Shown: one piece after another, positions 1 through 11,939 of the stretch
How positions within the stretch are numbered: position 1 is the first letter of the stretch
How the letters are laid out: every line of letters starts with the position of its first letter
Origin: Cyanoderma ruficeps
Lineage: Eukaryota; Chordata; Aves; Passeriformes; Timaliidae
Length of the DNA: 64,000 nt
Assembly (NCBI GenBank): GCA_008694505.1
Contig: VZDJ01000047.1
Span: 1,125,927-1,189,926, forward strand
Direction of reading: 5' to 3'
Position numbers and translations under genes: made by a program
Notes under the pieces: model-generated
Seen by the model: the letters and a program-made list of their open reading frames with translations, nothing else
What the model was told of the DNA's origin: nothing
Databases searched by the model: none

Positions 1-530
1 TCTTTGCACTTAAGATACGGCTCCTGGCAGTTGTCCAGCTGATTTCTATGTCTCTGCTCCATCAAAGCTCAATTACCCTGAAAGCTTCAATAAATGTTAC
101 CAGGATCCCTGGCACAGTTTCCTAGAGGACATGCACAAAGAGTGGCTTTAAAAGTAACAGCATCACCTGCAGAGCTGCACATCTTCTAAATATATAAACA
201 AAATCGTCTAAATATCCTAATGTTTTAATATTTCTAAATAGAGAAACAAAATATATTTATATATTTTATATATATATCTAAATATATAAATATATAAAAT
301 ATATTTCTAAATATTTACATATTTCTAAAGATATAAATATATATTTCTAAATATTTACATATTTCTAAATATATATAAAAAATATCCAGGTCATAAAAAT
401 ATATTAAAAGTGGAATTTTAGGTGCTTCTTATGGTGGGTGTCACTGGTTTTTTTACATCTATGCTCTGGATTAATTCCTGGAGTGCTTTCCTTCTTTTGG
501 GCTGCTCACTGGCCACATTATAGGTACTTT
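1..530. other. Non-coding, AT-rich start of window
   Basis: No gene seen. The only structure is the AT-rich tract described separately at 186-390. The rest is unique-looking sequence with no open frame of note. Confidence 0.6.
186..390. repeat. AT-rich tract with a 40-bp period duplication
   Basis: The tract is nearly all A and T with many short TATATA runs. Inside it a 29-base stretch at 301-329 recurs exactly at 341-369, giving a period of 40 bp. This looks like replication slippage in a low-complexity tract. No function is implied. Confidence 0.85.
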
Positions 531-902
531 ACAGTTCCACAAATCGTTTCCTGTCCTGAGGATGTTCGAGCAGGAAAAGTCTGAGTGTGATACTTGTGGA
601 GTTTATTAAAAAACATAAAACAAGGTGAAAGGAGCATGAGTACAGAACACTCCAGCGGGATATTGTGGTCCCGATGGAAAGGGCTGGACACAGGTGGGTT
701 TGCAGGGGGACAACGAACACCTGGGGAAGTTTGGTTTGCTCTGCTAACACTGAAGGCACAGAAATTAATTTGTTTTTAATGCAAAAACATCTGTCCAAAG
801 CACAGTGGGTTTGAAGACACCACAGCGAACCTTCTAACACTCCCCCGGAGTGCAGGGGGACAACGAAGGGCGACTCTGAGGCACAGGACAGGGGAGACAC
901 CA
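531..902 (-). mobile_element. Possible LTR-like fragment, minus strand (uncertain)
   Basis: Read on the minus strand, this stretch starts with TGGTGTCTCC directly beside the family A LTR and contains AATAAA (plus-strand TTTATT around 602-607) followed by about 60 bases. That resembles a polyadenylated LTR or a transcript 3' end. A 17-bp direct repeat (TGCAGGGGGACAACGAA) occurs at 701-717 and 851-867, 150 bp apart. There is no second copy in the window to define ends, so the LTR reading is a guess; an old 3' UTR or plain unique sequence fits equally well. Confidence 0.25.
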
Positions 903-1590
903 TGATGCCTTAAGTTTTATCTTCCCTGTGTTTCAGGTTCTGTGGTGCCCAGGGGTGCAGCTCTGAGCTCACAGTCAGTGTCACTCAGCTCTGCACACAG
1001 CAGGGACACAAAACAAATCCTTCTCCTGCTGCACACCAAGGACAACTCTCAGGCCCAAAAGCACAAACAAGGGTGGCTGGAGGGAGGGACAAGGAGGATG
1101 GGACCTCACAGCCTGGAGCTGGAATTACAGAATCATTAGGTGGGAAGAGACTTCCAAGGTCATCAAGTTCAACTCGACCCTGGCGCCCAGTGCCACATCC
1201 ATCTTTCCTTCAACACATCCAGGGATGGTGACTCCACCGCCTCCCCGGGCAAACCATTCCAGCACTTTATTGCCCTTTCTGTAAAAAACTTTTTCCTGAT
1301 ATCCAGCCTGTATTTCCCTTGGTGCAGCTTAAGACTGTGTCCTCTCGTTCTGTCAGTTGCTGCCTTTAGTTTAATTGGACAATTAAATCCCAAATGGACC
1401 AAAACTTATAAAAAGTGACCAATCAGCCATTTTGTGACCATTTTGTGTCCATTCTGGGTCCACCTTGGGTGTAGCCCTGGCCAGTCTCTTGTCCTGCCCA
1501 AGGTGTGCCCTAAAGGCCTTTCAATAAATCTCTGTTTTATTCTCTGGCTCTGCCCAGCCCCTGTTCCAGCTCAGCCCTCCCAAGGATGTC
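903..1590 (+). mobile_element. Family A solo LTR, copy 1, split by a CR1 insertion
   Basis: This is a retroviral-type LTR recognised because four other copies occur in the window. It begins TGATGCCTTAAG and the 3' end aligns to the family end AAGGCATCA, slightly degraded here (CCAAGGATG). The LTR sequence runs 903-1136, is interrupted by a CR1 fragment, and resumes at 1373 exactly where the other copies continue (GGACAATTAAA). Promoter-like TATAAAA is at 1408-1414 and AATAAA at 1523-1528, so transcription would run on the plus strand. Two clear and one degenerate 11-bp units lie around 1426-1465. No internal retroviral sequence flanks it, so it is a solo LTR. A clean target duplication is not visible. 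Confidence 0.85.
1137..1372 (-). mobile_element. CR1 LINE 3' fragment nested in LTR A copy 1
   Basis: The plus strand begins CAGAATCATTAGGT, the reverse complement of the CR1 3' end. The minus strand encodes a piece typical of the CR1 reverse transcriptase C-terminus (residues LDIRKKFFTERAIKCWNGLP, then VESPSL). The 5' part of CR1 is absent, the usual truncated form in birds. It splits the LTR between two AATT sites (1133-1136 and 1373-1376). Because it sits inside the LTR it inserted later than that LTR. It encodes no complete protein and is a dead copy. Confidence 0.9.
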
Positions 1591-3491
1591 TCTGGATCAT
1601 CCCTGAGCCTCCAGGGCCTCCCCCTGCCAGGCCAAGCACAAGGCCCTGTCGGCAAACCCGCACACCCTGAGCCCCAGAGGGATCCATTATCCTGCTTTTC
1701 TCACCTCCACTCTACCCAACATCCCCGGCCTGAAAGAAAAGGTCAGACAACTCCCTGCCTCCAACTGAGCTGTGTTTACACTGAGCTTTATTTTAAGGAT
1801 TCTGTTGAGACACCCTGGGCCGCCTCTCCTCTCAATGTGCCCAAGCGAGCAGGGAGGCACAGTTCACATTTCTCTGAATACTTACACCTTGTTTTAACTC
1901 ATGTCTCCCTTCAGAGGCCCAAACTCTCCCCTGCACTCCTGCCAGAGCAAGTCCTTTCTGCCATTTTTCCCTATTCGTAGGCAGAAACCCCAACTTCCAA
2001 CAGAACCAAACCAACACCAAAACCGCATGAAAACATGAATTATGTTGTGGCTTTCAGAGCATGAAAACACACATGGGAACACCAAAATACTCCTCTTTAT
2101 CAGTAAAATACTCCTCTTTGAATTCAGTAAAAGAACCCAAGGGTGGCTGCAGTCACAAAAATATTCCTCTTTACTTTTAATTCTTTAAATTGATTTATTT
2201 TTTTTTTTAGGTGGGTGCAGTCACCCCGTGGGGAGCAGCAGGGCCAGCCCAGCACACAGGGACAGGCTGGGGACCCTTTTTGGGCTGGACAGACACAGCA
2301 CACACAGCTCTGCTGGGGGAGAAGAAGTGAAAGAACTAAAATCTTTCCATTGCAGATTTAGAATTCATCTCCAATTTAGAATTAGATGCACTTGCAGATA
2401 GGAAAAAATAAAGTCCAAGCACTTCAGATTTCTGGATGCCTGACACTAAAACCATCAATGGATTTAAAAACCTAATAAAATTCATAAAGGAGTCTAATTA
2501 TCTACAGGGTCTATTCAATTACGAAATGCAAAGAAAAAACTGACAGAATAAAACTGGTGTCTTGTATTTACTGATCCATTTAATGTTGCTGGTTTTAGGC
2601 ACTAAATTAATATTTCCCTCTTCAAGATGTATTCAGGATACCAAGAAAAACAATCACCATTTAAAGTGGGTAGTGAGAGCCCTGCTAGCATAGGAAGTTT
2701 TGATTTATTATCCACAAATTCAAAGTATTTGGAGATACCTACACACATTTATCTACACATTAAACGTCAGCATAAGCACAAGTGTTTATACGTGTTTATA
2801 GATATCTGTTTGTATATTTATATGCTTACACAAACATCTATGTATATATATATTAAAAAAATCAGTTTTGGTATTTTTTGTGGTTGATCAAATCCATACA
2901 AGAAATTAATTTGTGATTAGGAGAAGCCACATACTGCCCAACTTTTCATATTAAGGTCATGGTCAGTGTTTATTTGATGCAGCCCCAGAGGAGGTTTCCT
3001 CAGAGTTTTTTAATAAATTGTTAATTAAAGTTTACAGCTTTGGGAGGTTCTTTTCTGACTGAAAAAATTATATTGGCCAGCTCTATTCTCAAGGGCTTTT
3101 GGCCTATGATTGCCAGATCCTGCCTCTTCCTTAAAAAAACCCTCATAAAACACATTTTTAATGAGTGGTGAGCCACCACAGCTTCCATTAACCACAACTG
3201 GATCTGTGATTTCTCACCATTAAAAAAAAAACCAAACCCCTGTATGTGTTTGATTAGTTGTTGGTGAAGACTTGGATTGTTCCAGTTCATCAGATTTACA
3301 TGAGGGAAGCTTTTAAAAGCGAGTTGATGCAAAGGCAACTACAACCCACAGCAGTTTCAATTATCTTCTTTGACTGGTCTTCATTATTTCTGCCTTGTCT
3401 GCTCTTTAATCACACTGCAGCACCACATTAACCGAAATACCAAATAATCGTGCCTGGGAGTACTAAAATGACATTAAAACCACCAAACTAT
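1591..3491. other. Non-coding stretch, no gene seen
   Basis: Mostly unique-looking sequence. It holds short homopolymers (T run about 2197-2208) and an AT/TA-rich stretch around 2745-2860 with runs of TATATA. Open frames are short and unlike any protein I know. Confidence 0.6.
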
Positions 3492-3514
3492 CTGAGGTGT
3501 GCATCACACCTCAG
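3492..3514. repeat. Perfect short palindrome (10-bp arms, 3-base loop)
   Basis: CTGAGGTGTG and CACACCTCAG are exact reverse complements separated by CAT. In RNA this would be a tight hairpin. As DNA it could be a chance palindrome or a symmetric protein site; nothing nearby explains it. Confidence 0.8.
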
Positions 3515-3605
3515 GTCGCTCAGAAGTTTTCATAGTTAGAGAACACAGGTGAGATTTCACACTCCTCTGAAGCCTGGGGTTGTTGGTTTGGTTTTTTTTA
3601 AACCT

Positions 3606-3692
3606 CTACCTAGAAACTCAAACACTGAAATGATCTACCTAGAAAGTCACAATTCAAACACTGAAATGATCTACCTAGAAACTCGGAATTCA
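3606..3692. repeat. Short tandem repeat, 29-36 bp units, about 2.5 copies
   Basis: The word CTACCTAGAAA recurs at 3606, 3635 and 3671, joined by CAAACACTGAAATGAT. The second unit is longer by a 7-base insertion (36 against 29 bp). A local slippage repeat with no sign of function. Confidence 0.85.
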
Positions 3693-6600
3693 GCTCAGGG
3701 TGAGCTGATTTTGATGTCGCTCATAAGAAATCGGCCAAATTTCCGAATGAAGCGTTTTGCTAAAATGCAAATCCTGTACAGGGGGGAAACCAGCTGAGCA
3801 GAAAAACCCCAGAGAAACCAGAAATGACTGGCCAAACCCACAGGGAAAACACCAGAGCAATCTGGAGAGAGAAGGGAGCGGATTTCTCACTGGCCATGGC
3901 TGAAACTGTCAGAACCTGAAACTGAAGGGCTGCAATCAGCATCTCACAGAACCTGGAGGATTTTAGCCACGAGATCAGCCAGCACAGGCGAGGTAATTCA
4001 ATAGTATCCAAGTTGCCAATGCCAGAAAAAAAACCAAAAACAGAACAAAAAAATTTCCAAAACAAAACAACCCCAAAACAACAATAAAAAAAACCACAAA
4101 AAAGCAAACAACAACTACAAAAAACAAAACCAAACCAAGAAAAACAAAACACCCCCCCGCCAAAACAAACAAACCAAAATACCACAAACACACACTAAAA
4201 AAAAAAAAGAAAAGAAAAAAAAACAGGCAAGAAAACTCCTGGAAAAAGGTTTTCTCAGAAAATAACCTCAGAGAGGAAAACACAAAGAGAGGATTTCCAG
4301 CAGGGTTTTAACTACCCTTGACTGCACTCTTGAAGTAAAGAGGCAAAATCGCGTAAACAAGGGAACAGTTCAGACTTCTGGAAAGGTCATTAAAATTAAA
4401 CTGGTTTTTCTCCCCAAAGCTGTGCTGTTTGAATTACCTTCTCAATTACCTGAGCCTTCCTGGCACGGTTTGTGAATTCGTGTTTAGGAAGTCAAGGACA
4501 GTGTAATCCTCAGGACGCACCAGCACTTAGGCACCCACGCATCCTAAGTGCTAAATTAGAGTCAGTCGCTTAATCCCCTTCCCTTTCTGATTTGTTTCAG
4601 GCAAATATAACTGCTTTTCCACTCGGCTTGGGTATTGAGAGATTTAAATGCAAAGACAGGTTTGTTACAGAACGGTGAGATGGCTCGTTTGATCTCTAGG
4701 TATAAATATAAATATCTCATCTAATTCAATCACCCCGGAAAATGAAGGTACTGGATTACAGAGCTGCTGGAAAGAAACATCTACTGTCATTTACTAATGT
4801 GGAAACTTTGGGGTTTTTCCACGTTTTCTTTTTGCCTGTACACTTCTCTCCATTTGCCTAAAAGTTAAACCCACTTAATTGCTTCGAATGGGGCAAAATT
4901 AAAATAAAGCCAGAAATCAGTAACTTTTATTATTATAAAGGCCCCACCTAAAATCAAACCACAGAAACGTGTCTGTGCAAGGTGCCTTTGGCATTACTGA
5001 ACCCCATTTCCCTGCTTTTTAAAAGCTTTACTTCTAAACTCTGCTCTTGCCAGTGGTTTTTGTGAATACCAAATTTAATTAAAACGAAAAATGAAATCAA
5101 TTAAGAGGCAATATTTGACACGTTTGACAAACATTTATCTCGGATCATAATGCTCGTCACCAAAACCCATTCACATCACTATCTGGAAGCCAATTCCTCA
5201 GGTTGCTGAGAAGGACAATAACCTGGAAATTAAATCGCTATCAGATATTCTAAGCAAATTATTCCATAATAGAATACATTAATCAAAAATATATAATTAA
5301 CTGTACGCGCCGTAGACCCAATTACCAAAATCCTAGAGATACAATTATTTTTAAAAGGCAGTAAAAAGTGAAGAGCAAATTGAATTTTGCCCGAGGTTAT
5401 TCTCCACGAAAATATGAAAATCAGTTCTTTTTCGAGCCTGCTGTGCCCTGTGTTTCCTACACGAGGGTGGCACGTTGCCTTTTGCTGAGTCTGTGTCCAG
5501 CTGCTCCAGGTGGGAGCCACACCTCTGCCCCCTGCCCCGAGGCTGTGACCATCTGTCATCCCCAAAAGTGCCTCCTCACCCTTTGTGTTCAAATGCAGAA
5601 ATCGGACCAGCCACTGGCTGCCTGCTCTGCCAAAAAAAGCAATTTTCAGGTGAAAAGCTCATGACATTATTGAGAAAAAAAACCCAACTCAAGTGGTTAT
5701 TTAAATCCCCACTTAGGCACCTCCTCTGGGTCTGGGACAGTTTCCCCAGTGCGTGGAGAGGTTCCTGCATTTCTGTTCGGTTTTTTGGGGGGATCTGCTT
5801 TTTTGATTGACGGATTGATTTATTGCACACCACAGTCTGCAGTCACCGGGAGGCAATGGAAGGTGCTATTCATCAAACTGTCACTCATTATCATCCTTGT
5901 CATCGCTTCATTAGAAATGTGTTCTTAAAAGAGGGATCAGCAGTGAAATGGGTGATTAGGGGAGTGCGGGGAGATGTTGAAGAGTTGGAGTTTGAACTGT
6001 CTCTCCTCAGTCAGTTCTTCCTGTATGGACACAGGAGCCACAGAGAAACCAGAAACTAAAGGAATCAATATAAACCTTTGGTCATTCCTGGAGCTGCCAT
6101 TATAAACTGAATCCTTTTTATTCTTCCCACTTCCAGCATGTTTTAGTAGTAATGAATACTAATGCAACATCACTCCTTGATGGGATTTTTTTTTCCTCTA
6201 ATGATACAGAGCACTTTAAAGATTTTTTTTTTCCCCCCTCCACCGAGTGTAATGGTATTTTAATTATGTAGTTCTAAATGCTCAAGAACTTTAATGAGGA
6301 ATTTGATAGACTAATTGAATGAGATGCAGCCAAATATAAAAATTTAAATGGATGCTCCGCACACTTTACGATTCCTGGCAAAGGTGCCGGGAAAACGTGC
6401 TGACCCGTTTGCACATCACCACGGGCATTTCACTTCACTGCTCCGCTTCCTGCAGCAACAACCCACCTGATGGCAAAGCAAGGGAGGGAATGAAACTGCA
6501 GGGGCAACATCCCCGCCTCCACCTGAGCGTTAACAGCACAGAAACAAGGATTCTGCACGCCGGAATATGGGGTCCCACCATGGAACAAAGTAGGTGTAAA

Positions 6601-7168
6601 GAAACCGGAAATGTAGCGAGCTCACTTCAACAGTTAAAACCAAATCTTGGGGGAGAAACTGCAGATTTAGAACGCACAAACAGCTTTTCCCCCTTCCCCA
6701 AGGGCTCTCACTGCAAGCCTTTAAGGACTTTTGTTTAAATTTACCCATCTCATTTCCAGCAGCTCCAGAACGTAGCAGTAACTTCGCAGAATAAAGAGAA
6801 TAAAGCTTCTGTGACAGAAAACCCTGGCTGAGAACCCCCCGAGCACCCTGAATTGCAATTTTACACCATAAAGCCCTCAGCTTTTAAAGGCCAGCACAGC
6901 AATGGGTGTCTGAAGGCTGGAAGTTCTGTTTTCCTGGGTTTTAACCATTTCACTTGGACTGAAGGCAGCAAAAGGACAAGGTCCTCCAAAGTGCTCCTCA
7001 CATCAGCGGCTCAGCACAATCCCTGCCACAGGAATGTCGTGGCAGTCCCACCGGGAATTCAACACTGTCAGTTTAAGATGGAATTCTGGCTCTTGCCTCT
7101 CAGTGAGAGTGTCGCCCTGACCACTGCAGAGTGAATTTCAAATGACTGTAAAGCCATCCTTCACCATT
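3693..7168. other. Non-coding stretch, no gene seen
   Basis: Holds the A-rich tract at 4010-4235 and two AT-rich blocks, roughly 4870-5160 and 5210-5400, with many TAATT-type words, which could be conserved regulatory DNA. Open frames are short and unrecognised. Confidence 0.6.
4010..4235. repeat. A-rich low-complexity tract (AAAAC-type)
   Basis: The plus strand is almost free of T and is built of A runs separated by C or CC, with occasional G. The strong strand asymmetry and lack of a fixed period point to a degenerated simple repeat. The long phenylalanine-rich frames on the minus strand here are artefacts of this composition. Confidence 0.85.
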
Positions 7169-7221
7169 TAATACTCCTTATTATGCATTAGTACAACAAT
7201 GCACATTATTGAGGAGCATTA
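7169..7221 (+). repeat. Imperfect inverted repeat forming a 53-nt hairpin
   Basis: The left arm 7169-7189 and right arm 7198-7221 pair over about 20 bases with a few bulges; the loop is AGTACAAC. Outer pairs TAATACTCCT / AGGAGCATTA carry one G.T-type mismatch and the inner pairs are ATGCATT / AATGCA. Size and shape resemble a short microRNA-like hairpin, but AT-rich DNA gives such folds by chance. The strand is arbitrary. Confidence 0.5.
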
Positions 7222-8578
7222 CTTATTAAAGACGAATATTTAACTATCTATCTATTTGCTGAATTTCCCTTTGATTCTGAATCTTCTGAAGCTACATGAG
7301 ACAAGCTGAAGATCTTCTGTTTATTTATCTATATCTGCATTTATCCTTGTGCAAACACTGGTTCACCTTGCAAGGACTGTTATTTCACACTGCTTTTAAG
7401 TTCATTTCCATTTCAGATTTCTCCCAATGCAGCAATGTTAGGTTTAAAAAGTGCACTTTAGACTCTAAAATAAGTTTGTCTTTTTGAAAGGAACTTGGCA
7501 AAACAGGCCACGGGGCGCCGCGTAAGCCAGGCTGAATTGATAAGATGCCAAAATTCCTGGGTTTGGTGGAGAAGGTGAAGGTTGAGGAGCTGCTCTGCAG
7601 GTGCAGCCGTGCCCGGGGAGCCCAGCTTTGTGTCCAGGGAATCTCCAGCCCTGCTGCCAGCAGGGAGTGTCTGTCAGGGCTCCTCACTGCTCCCTGTCTC
7701 TGCTGCCAGAGCACACTGGGTGGGGGTCAGGGTGTAACGCAAGGTGTAACCAAAAATATGTATTCTGTCACTGTCTGTGGAAACCGCCTGGGGAGGTGGG
7801 TTTTGTTTTATCCCTTCCAGGACCCACCTCCCTGCAGGGGAGATCTGCTGTTAATAGGCCAGCTGTTAAACCAGAGAAATGATCCTTTCAGCCCTTCGAT
7901 ATCCTTACTAGATGGCCCGAAGCAGCACTTCATCTTTTAAGGCCATTTTAAGTGTTCTGCAACTGGCGGAGAGACCAGTATGGGGTCTGCAGTGTTGGGA
8001 GAAATAAATATCTGATGATGCATGCAGAAACATGATGACTGAGTGAAATACGGCAGGATGACAGTTTGTTTTTGTTATAAAACTCCTGAGGGTTCGGGGC
8101 TTAGAGAGCCAGCAGCAGAATTTCGGGAAGAAATACGTGGTGTGCTTCTCTCTCCCAGCACTTTGCCCATCCCTCAGCACAGAACCCAGCGCCAGAAATG
8201 CAACCCCTCCTGCCCTGCTGGCCTCGGCACCCGGGTAAACCTGCGAACCGTGGGCTGAGGCCATGCCCACGCCGGCGGCTGGGGGACTCTCCTCCCCACA
8301 GGTGGGACCTGTCCTCCCAGAGCAGCCGTTTGTCTCCATGACAAGGGATGAGGCATCTGCAGCGTGACTAACGCGGCCCGGGACACAGAACAGCGCGGGC
8401 TGCCGGGACTAATCACAGCAGCGAGGTGGCTGATGCCAAGGAGCCAAAATGACACCCAAAATAACGGCGGCTGCTCAGTCTGCACGGGAACGTCAGCTGT
8501 GAGAGATGGGGAGGTTCCCACGTGTGGTGACCCACGAGGATTGGAAGCCCAGAAAGTTGCTGGGAGCAATACACAGAC
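7222..8578. other. Non-coding stretch; possible old repeat at 7735-8150
   Basis: No gene seen. Around 7735-8150 the sequence has a mobile-element feel: AATAAA at about 8004, TATAAAA near 8077 and the inverted repeat at 7791-7832. No second copy in this window confirms it. The part from about 8200 to 8520 is GC-richer with a few CpGs but is too short and sparse for a CpG island. Confidence 0.45.
7791..7832. repeat. Inverted repeat, 11-bp perfect arms
   Basis: GGGAGGTGGGT at 7791-7801 is the exact reverse complement of ACCCACCTCCC at 7822-7832, with a 20-base spacer. It may be part of an old mobile element or chance. Confidence 0.75.
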
Positions 8579-8880
8579 TGCAGCCCTGGCTTCCTGCCTG
8601 AAATATTTCAGTTTTCTGAAGTTCTTTTCTCAGGGAATTGTCTGTAAACAGCAGAAATGTTTTTGTAACTGGAACTTTGTTATTCATTCCTTTCCCTAGG
8701 AGGGGCTTCTTGCTGTCCCTCTGCTCTGAGCAATGTGAGTGAAGAGGTTTGTCTTGGTGTCCCCAATCCAATTGGTCTGTGTGCAATAGTATAAAAGGGA
8801 GACACATCCCAAAAATGAAGGAGTCATTTTCAGCCTTCTGAATCTCAGAGTCTGTATCGTTGTGGGGTAAAACAGCGTCA
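8579..8880 (+). mobile_element. Family B solo LTR, copy 1
   Basis: A 302-bp element starting TGCAGCCCTGG and ending AACAGCGTCA, matched along its whole length by three other copies. A TATA box (AGTATAAAAGGG, about 8789-8800) lies about 210 bp from the start, as expected for the U3/R junction. No AATAAA is seen. The flanks (ACAGAC on the left, CACACA on the right) do not give a clean target duplication, so this copy may be old. No internal retroviral genes adjoin it. Confidence 0.85.
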
Positions 8881-11800
8881 CACACACCCCTCACTTCTGT
8901 TTAAAGATTTATGTCTCCTGCCATTTCCCCTCATTGTGCCTCCCCTGAGTTCAGATCCTTGCCAGTGAATCTCGGTGTAAAGCTCTGCAGCCATCTGTGC
9001 TTTTCCTTGGAGAGGTCACAGCTAAATTGCAGGGACAGTTCTGAGCCTTCCTGGGGACTGTAAATGGTCAGGGTCAGAATGAAGTTTTGTGGCTTATAAA
9101 GTTCTATGTTCACACAGCAACGTGCCACAAACACTTTTGTCAGTGATATTAAGGAACTTCTTTTTTTTAATAATTAATTCAAAGTGGGGGGGAACCTCTA
9201 GGCACTGAAAAAAATTGTGTCTGGGAAGAAAGACATCATTAAAAAAAGAAGTTGAATAGGATAACCACTGAATTCATTCATTATTAAGTTGGGTTCTACA
9301 TTCTTGTAGCTTTATCCTGCAAGAAAAGTGTTTCCTACAGAGCACTAAAACCAGCCCCAGTGCCTCGATGGAATATTTTAAGGATCCACAGGGCTGGAGA
9401 CACACCTGGTTCCGCCTCCATCTGAGGAAAGCAGTCCTGCAGATTGACACTGAACTCTGACTATTAAGGGAACAGATGTGAAGAACAGGGAGAGGAAATG
9501 TGCCCAACCACCCTGCTCTTCCTGCAATGCCCGTGAAACTGAGGAAGGACACAACAGGCACGTGTGTGCCACAGCCTGATGAAACCACGGGAATTGAGAA
9601 GCAAAGCTGCTGGTTCAGTTCAGCACCTGCTGAACAGGGAAAAAAATCAACCTGTGCAATATGCAGTGACACCCACCCTGCTGAGAGTCTGAAATAAGTA
9701 CAGAGAATTTATCAAGGGGAAAAAAAGGATCAGATCGTTCCATCAGAAAGTCCCGAAAACGTTCAGATGTCTATTTTTAACTGACAGTTGTACATTGCTG
9801 AGAAATTCCCTGACTTGGGGTAGGTTGTTACTCTAATCCCTTGCCTCTGGCACCTTCAGAAAGCTCTAGAATTAGTGCTGATATGTTTTACTGAAGTGCA
9901 AGGCACCTGCATCAGAAATGGAACAGTAATTCTTATTTCTGATACTACAATCAAGAATAAATTCTTACTTCTTCCACATAGAAGTGCTTTGCCTTTTTCC
10001 AGCTCTAATTCCAGTAAAAATGTATATTTTTTTTTTCTTTGTGCCTGCAGGTTTCTATGTGGATGGATAAGCACAAATACCTGCAAACACGTATGTGCTC
10101 ACTAATTAGGCATCTCTGATGATGCCAAACGTGACCAAGCAGTTCTGTTTCTAGAACAGTTACACTTTGCACTATTTAAAATACTCCAGGGTTTCTCCTA
10201 TGATATCACAATCCTCGCCATGCCTTATTACACAGAGAGTCATCCCAGCCTGTGAAACCGGAGGAACGTGACCTATAAATTTATCTACTGCAGCAGTTTT
10301 CTTCCTTGGTGATTCTGCAGCCAACGTTGCATTAATCTGTGTCTGCTTTCGAGCAAGATACAAACAGCTCGTTATGATGGCGAAGAGGAAACAAATGTTA
10401 ATGAAGCCCAGGAATCTGCAAATGGGATTTCGGGACAGGAGAGATCAATAGCCACAGTGCTGGGCCCTTCCCTCGTGACCCAAGACTTGGCAAGGCAAAA
10501 GGACCATCCCTGTGGACCTACTTCATATTAGGAAGTTAAATCAGTAGAAATTTAGCAGGATATTTTTAGTACTCAAAGAAGCAAAGAGGAACAGATTTGT
10601 CAGACAGTAAATAAATAATGGCAAATCAATAATAAAGGTATTCTTGCGTGTTCCAACCAAGTGCAGTGTTCTGGCAGCCCTCTGCAGAGCAGGGTTAACC
10701 TGGTGGAGGTTCAGGATGAGGAAGCGTTGTCACAGCCCCACTTCAGTGTATTTTCAGATGGTTTAGACTGTTTGCTTGATGTTCGCCTCTTATTATTCAC
10801 TCCAAAATGTCAACAGCCACTTGTAAAATTAAGATTTTAACAAAAGGTGGTGAAAAGGAAAAAAAAACACCTTATCCGAAGTGTGTTGGAATATAAACAC
10901 TCGTATTGACTGTCAGCGAGGAAACAAAGGGTCCTCATGGCTTCATCACAACTCAAGATTGTCATCTGATCCCAGCTGATGAATTGTTACAGCTTTTTCC
11001 ATAGATCCAGGCTGACCTTTTTGCATAGTGTTTGTACATCAATTGCCTGAGTGCTGAGCAGATTTTGCCACAAGGGCAGCGGCAGAAATTGCTAGACAAA
11101 CTGATCTAAGAAGCGCTTTTTTTTCATCTCCGTAAACAGTGCACAGAATTCCTGAGTATTGGAATTATCTGAAGGCCACCCCTCAGATTACACCCACTCT
11201 GTGCACTGCCAGCACCACCCACAGCATCAGCCCTTCCACACGCCCACACCCGCTGGTTCGGAACACCAGGAGCCCAGAGAGACGTTTTACAAACACACAG
11301 AGAGGATCCACGATAATCGTTTGCCATACCAGGATCACAGCGCAGTTATCCTGCGCCAACATTCCTCCAGGAGGGTGGAGCCTGGGGAAAAACCCTTCCT
11401 GCGGATGGGAACAGGCCCGGCCTCCTGCAAAGGGCTGGAAAACTGTCCCCACGTGTGGGCACAGGCACACGGCCAGCCCGACCTCGCCCTGGCACACCAG
11501 ACCTCGACTTCCAGCCCTGGGGACATTTGTTTAACCTCAGGTGAGCCAGAGATCTCCTCCCAGGAGCCTTTGCAGCCATTATGTTAATGAATCCAAGCTC
11601 TGCTCTCCTATTGGCTGGCAGTGTTCCATATTTGATCATGTTTCTAGAAGCCTCCACCCCCAAACTTATATATTGCCGCTGCCCCCAGTTTCTGTTCTTT
11701 GGTGTTTCCTCCTCACAGGGGGAGTTTTTTGGGCACTGCCCTGAAATTCCTTGGGGTCTGAGCCCAGAAATCCTTTTGAGTTTCCTCAGGACTCTGCCCC

Positions 11801-11939
11801 AATGGCAACTTAATAGAGAGAGGCAGCCTTGATCCAGCTGTCCAAAAAGGAATTTTAATAACACAAAATAACAAACAATAAGGCATCCACTGTATAAAGG
11901 TGAACTGGAACAAGGCAGTAACGAGGGGCCAGATCCCAT
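8881..11939. other. Non-coding stretch, no gene seen
   Basis: Unique-looking sequence with short A/T runs. The part at 11541-11939 just upstream of LTR C copy 1 has a TATATAA word on the minus strand and could be leftover retroviral sequence, but nothing supports that further. A long minus-strand open frame over 11346-12230 is treated as chance. Confidence 0.55.

Noticed and set aside
3760..4283. Long phenylalanine- and cysteine-rich minus-strand frames
   Set aside because: Product of the A/C-rich low-complexity tract at 4010-4235.
8200..8520. Possible CpG island
   Set aside because: Only a few CpGs over about 300 bp, and no promoter or first exon can be seen.
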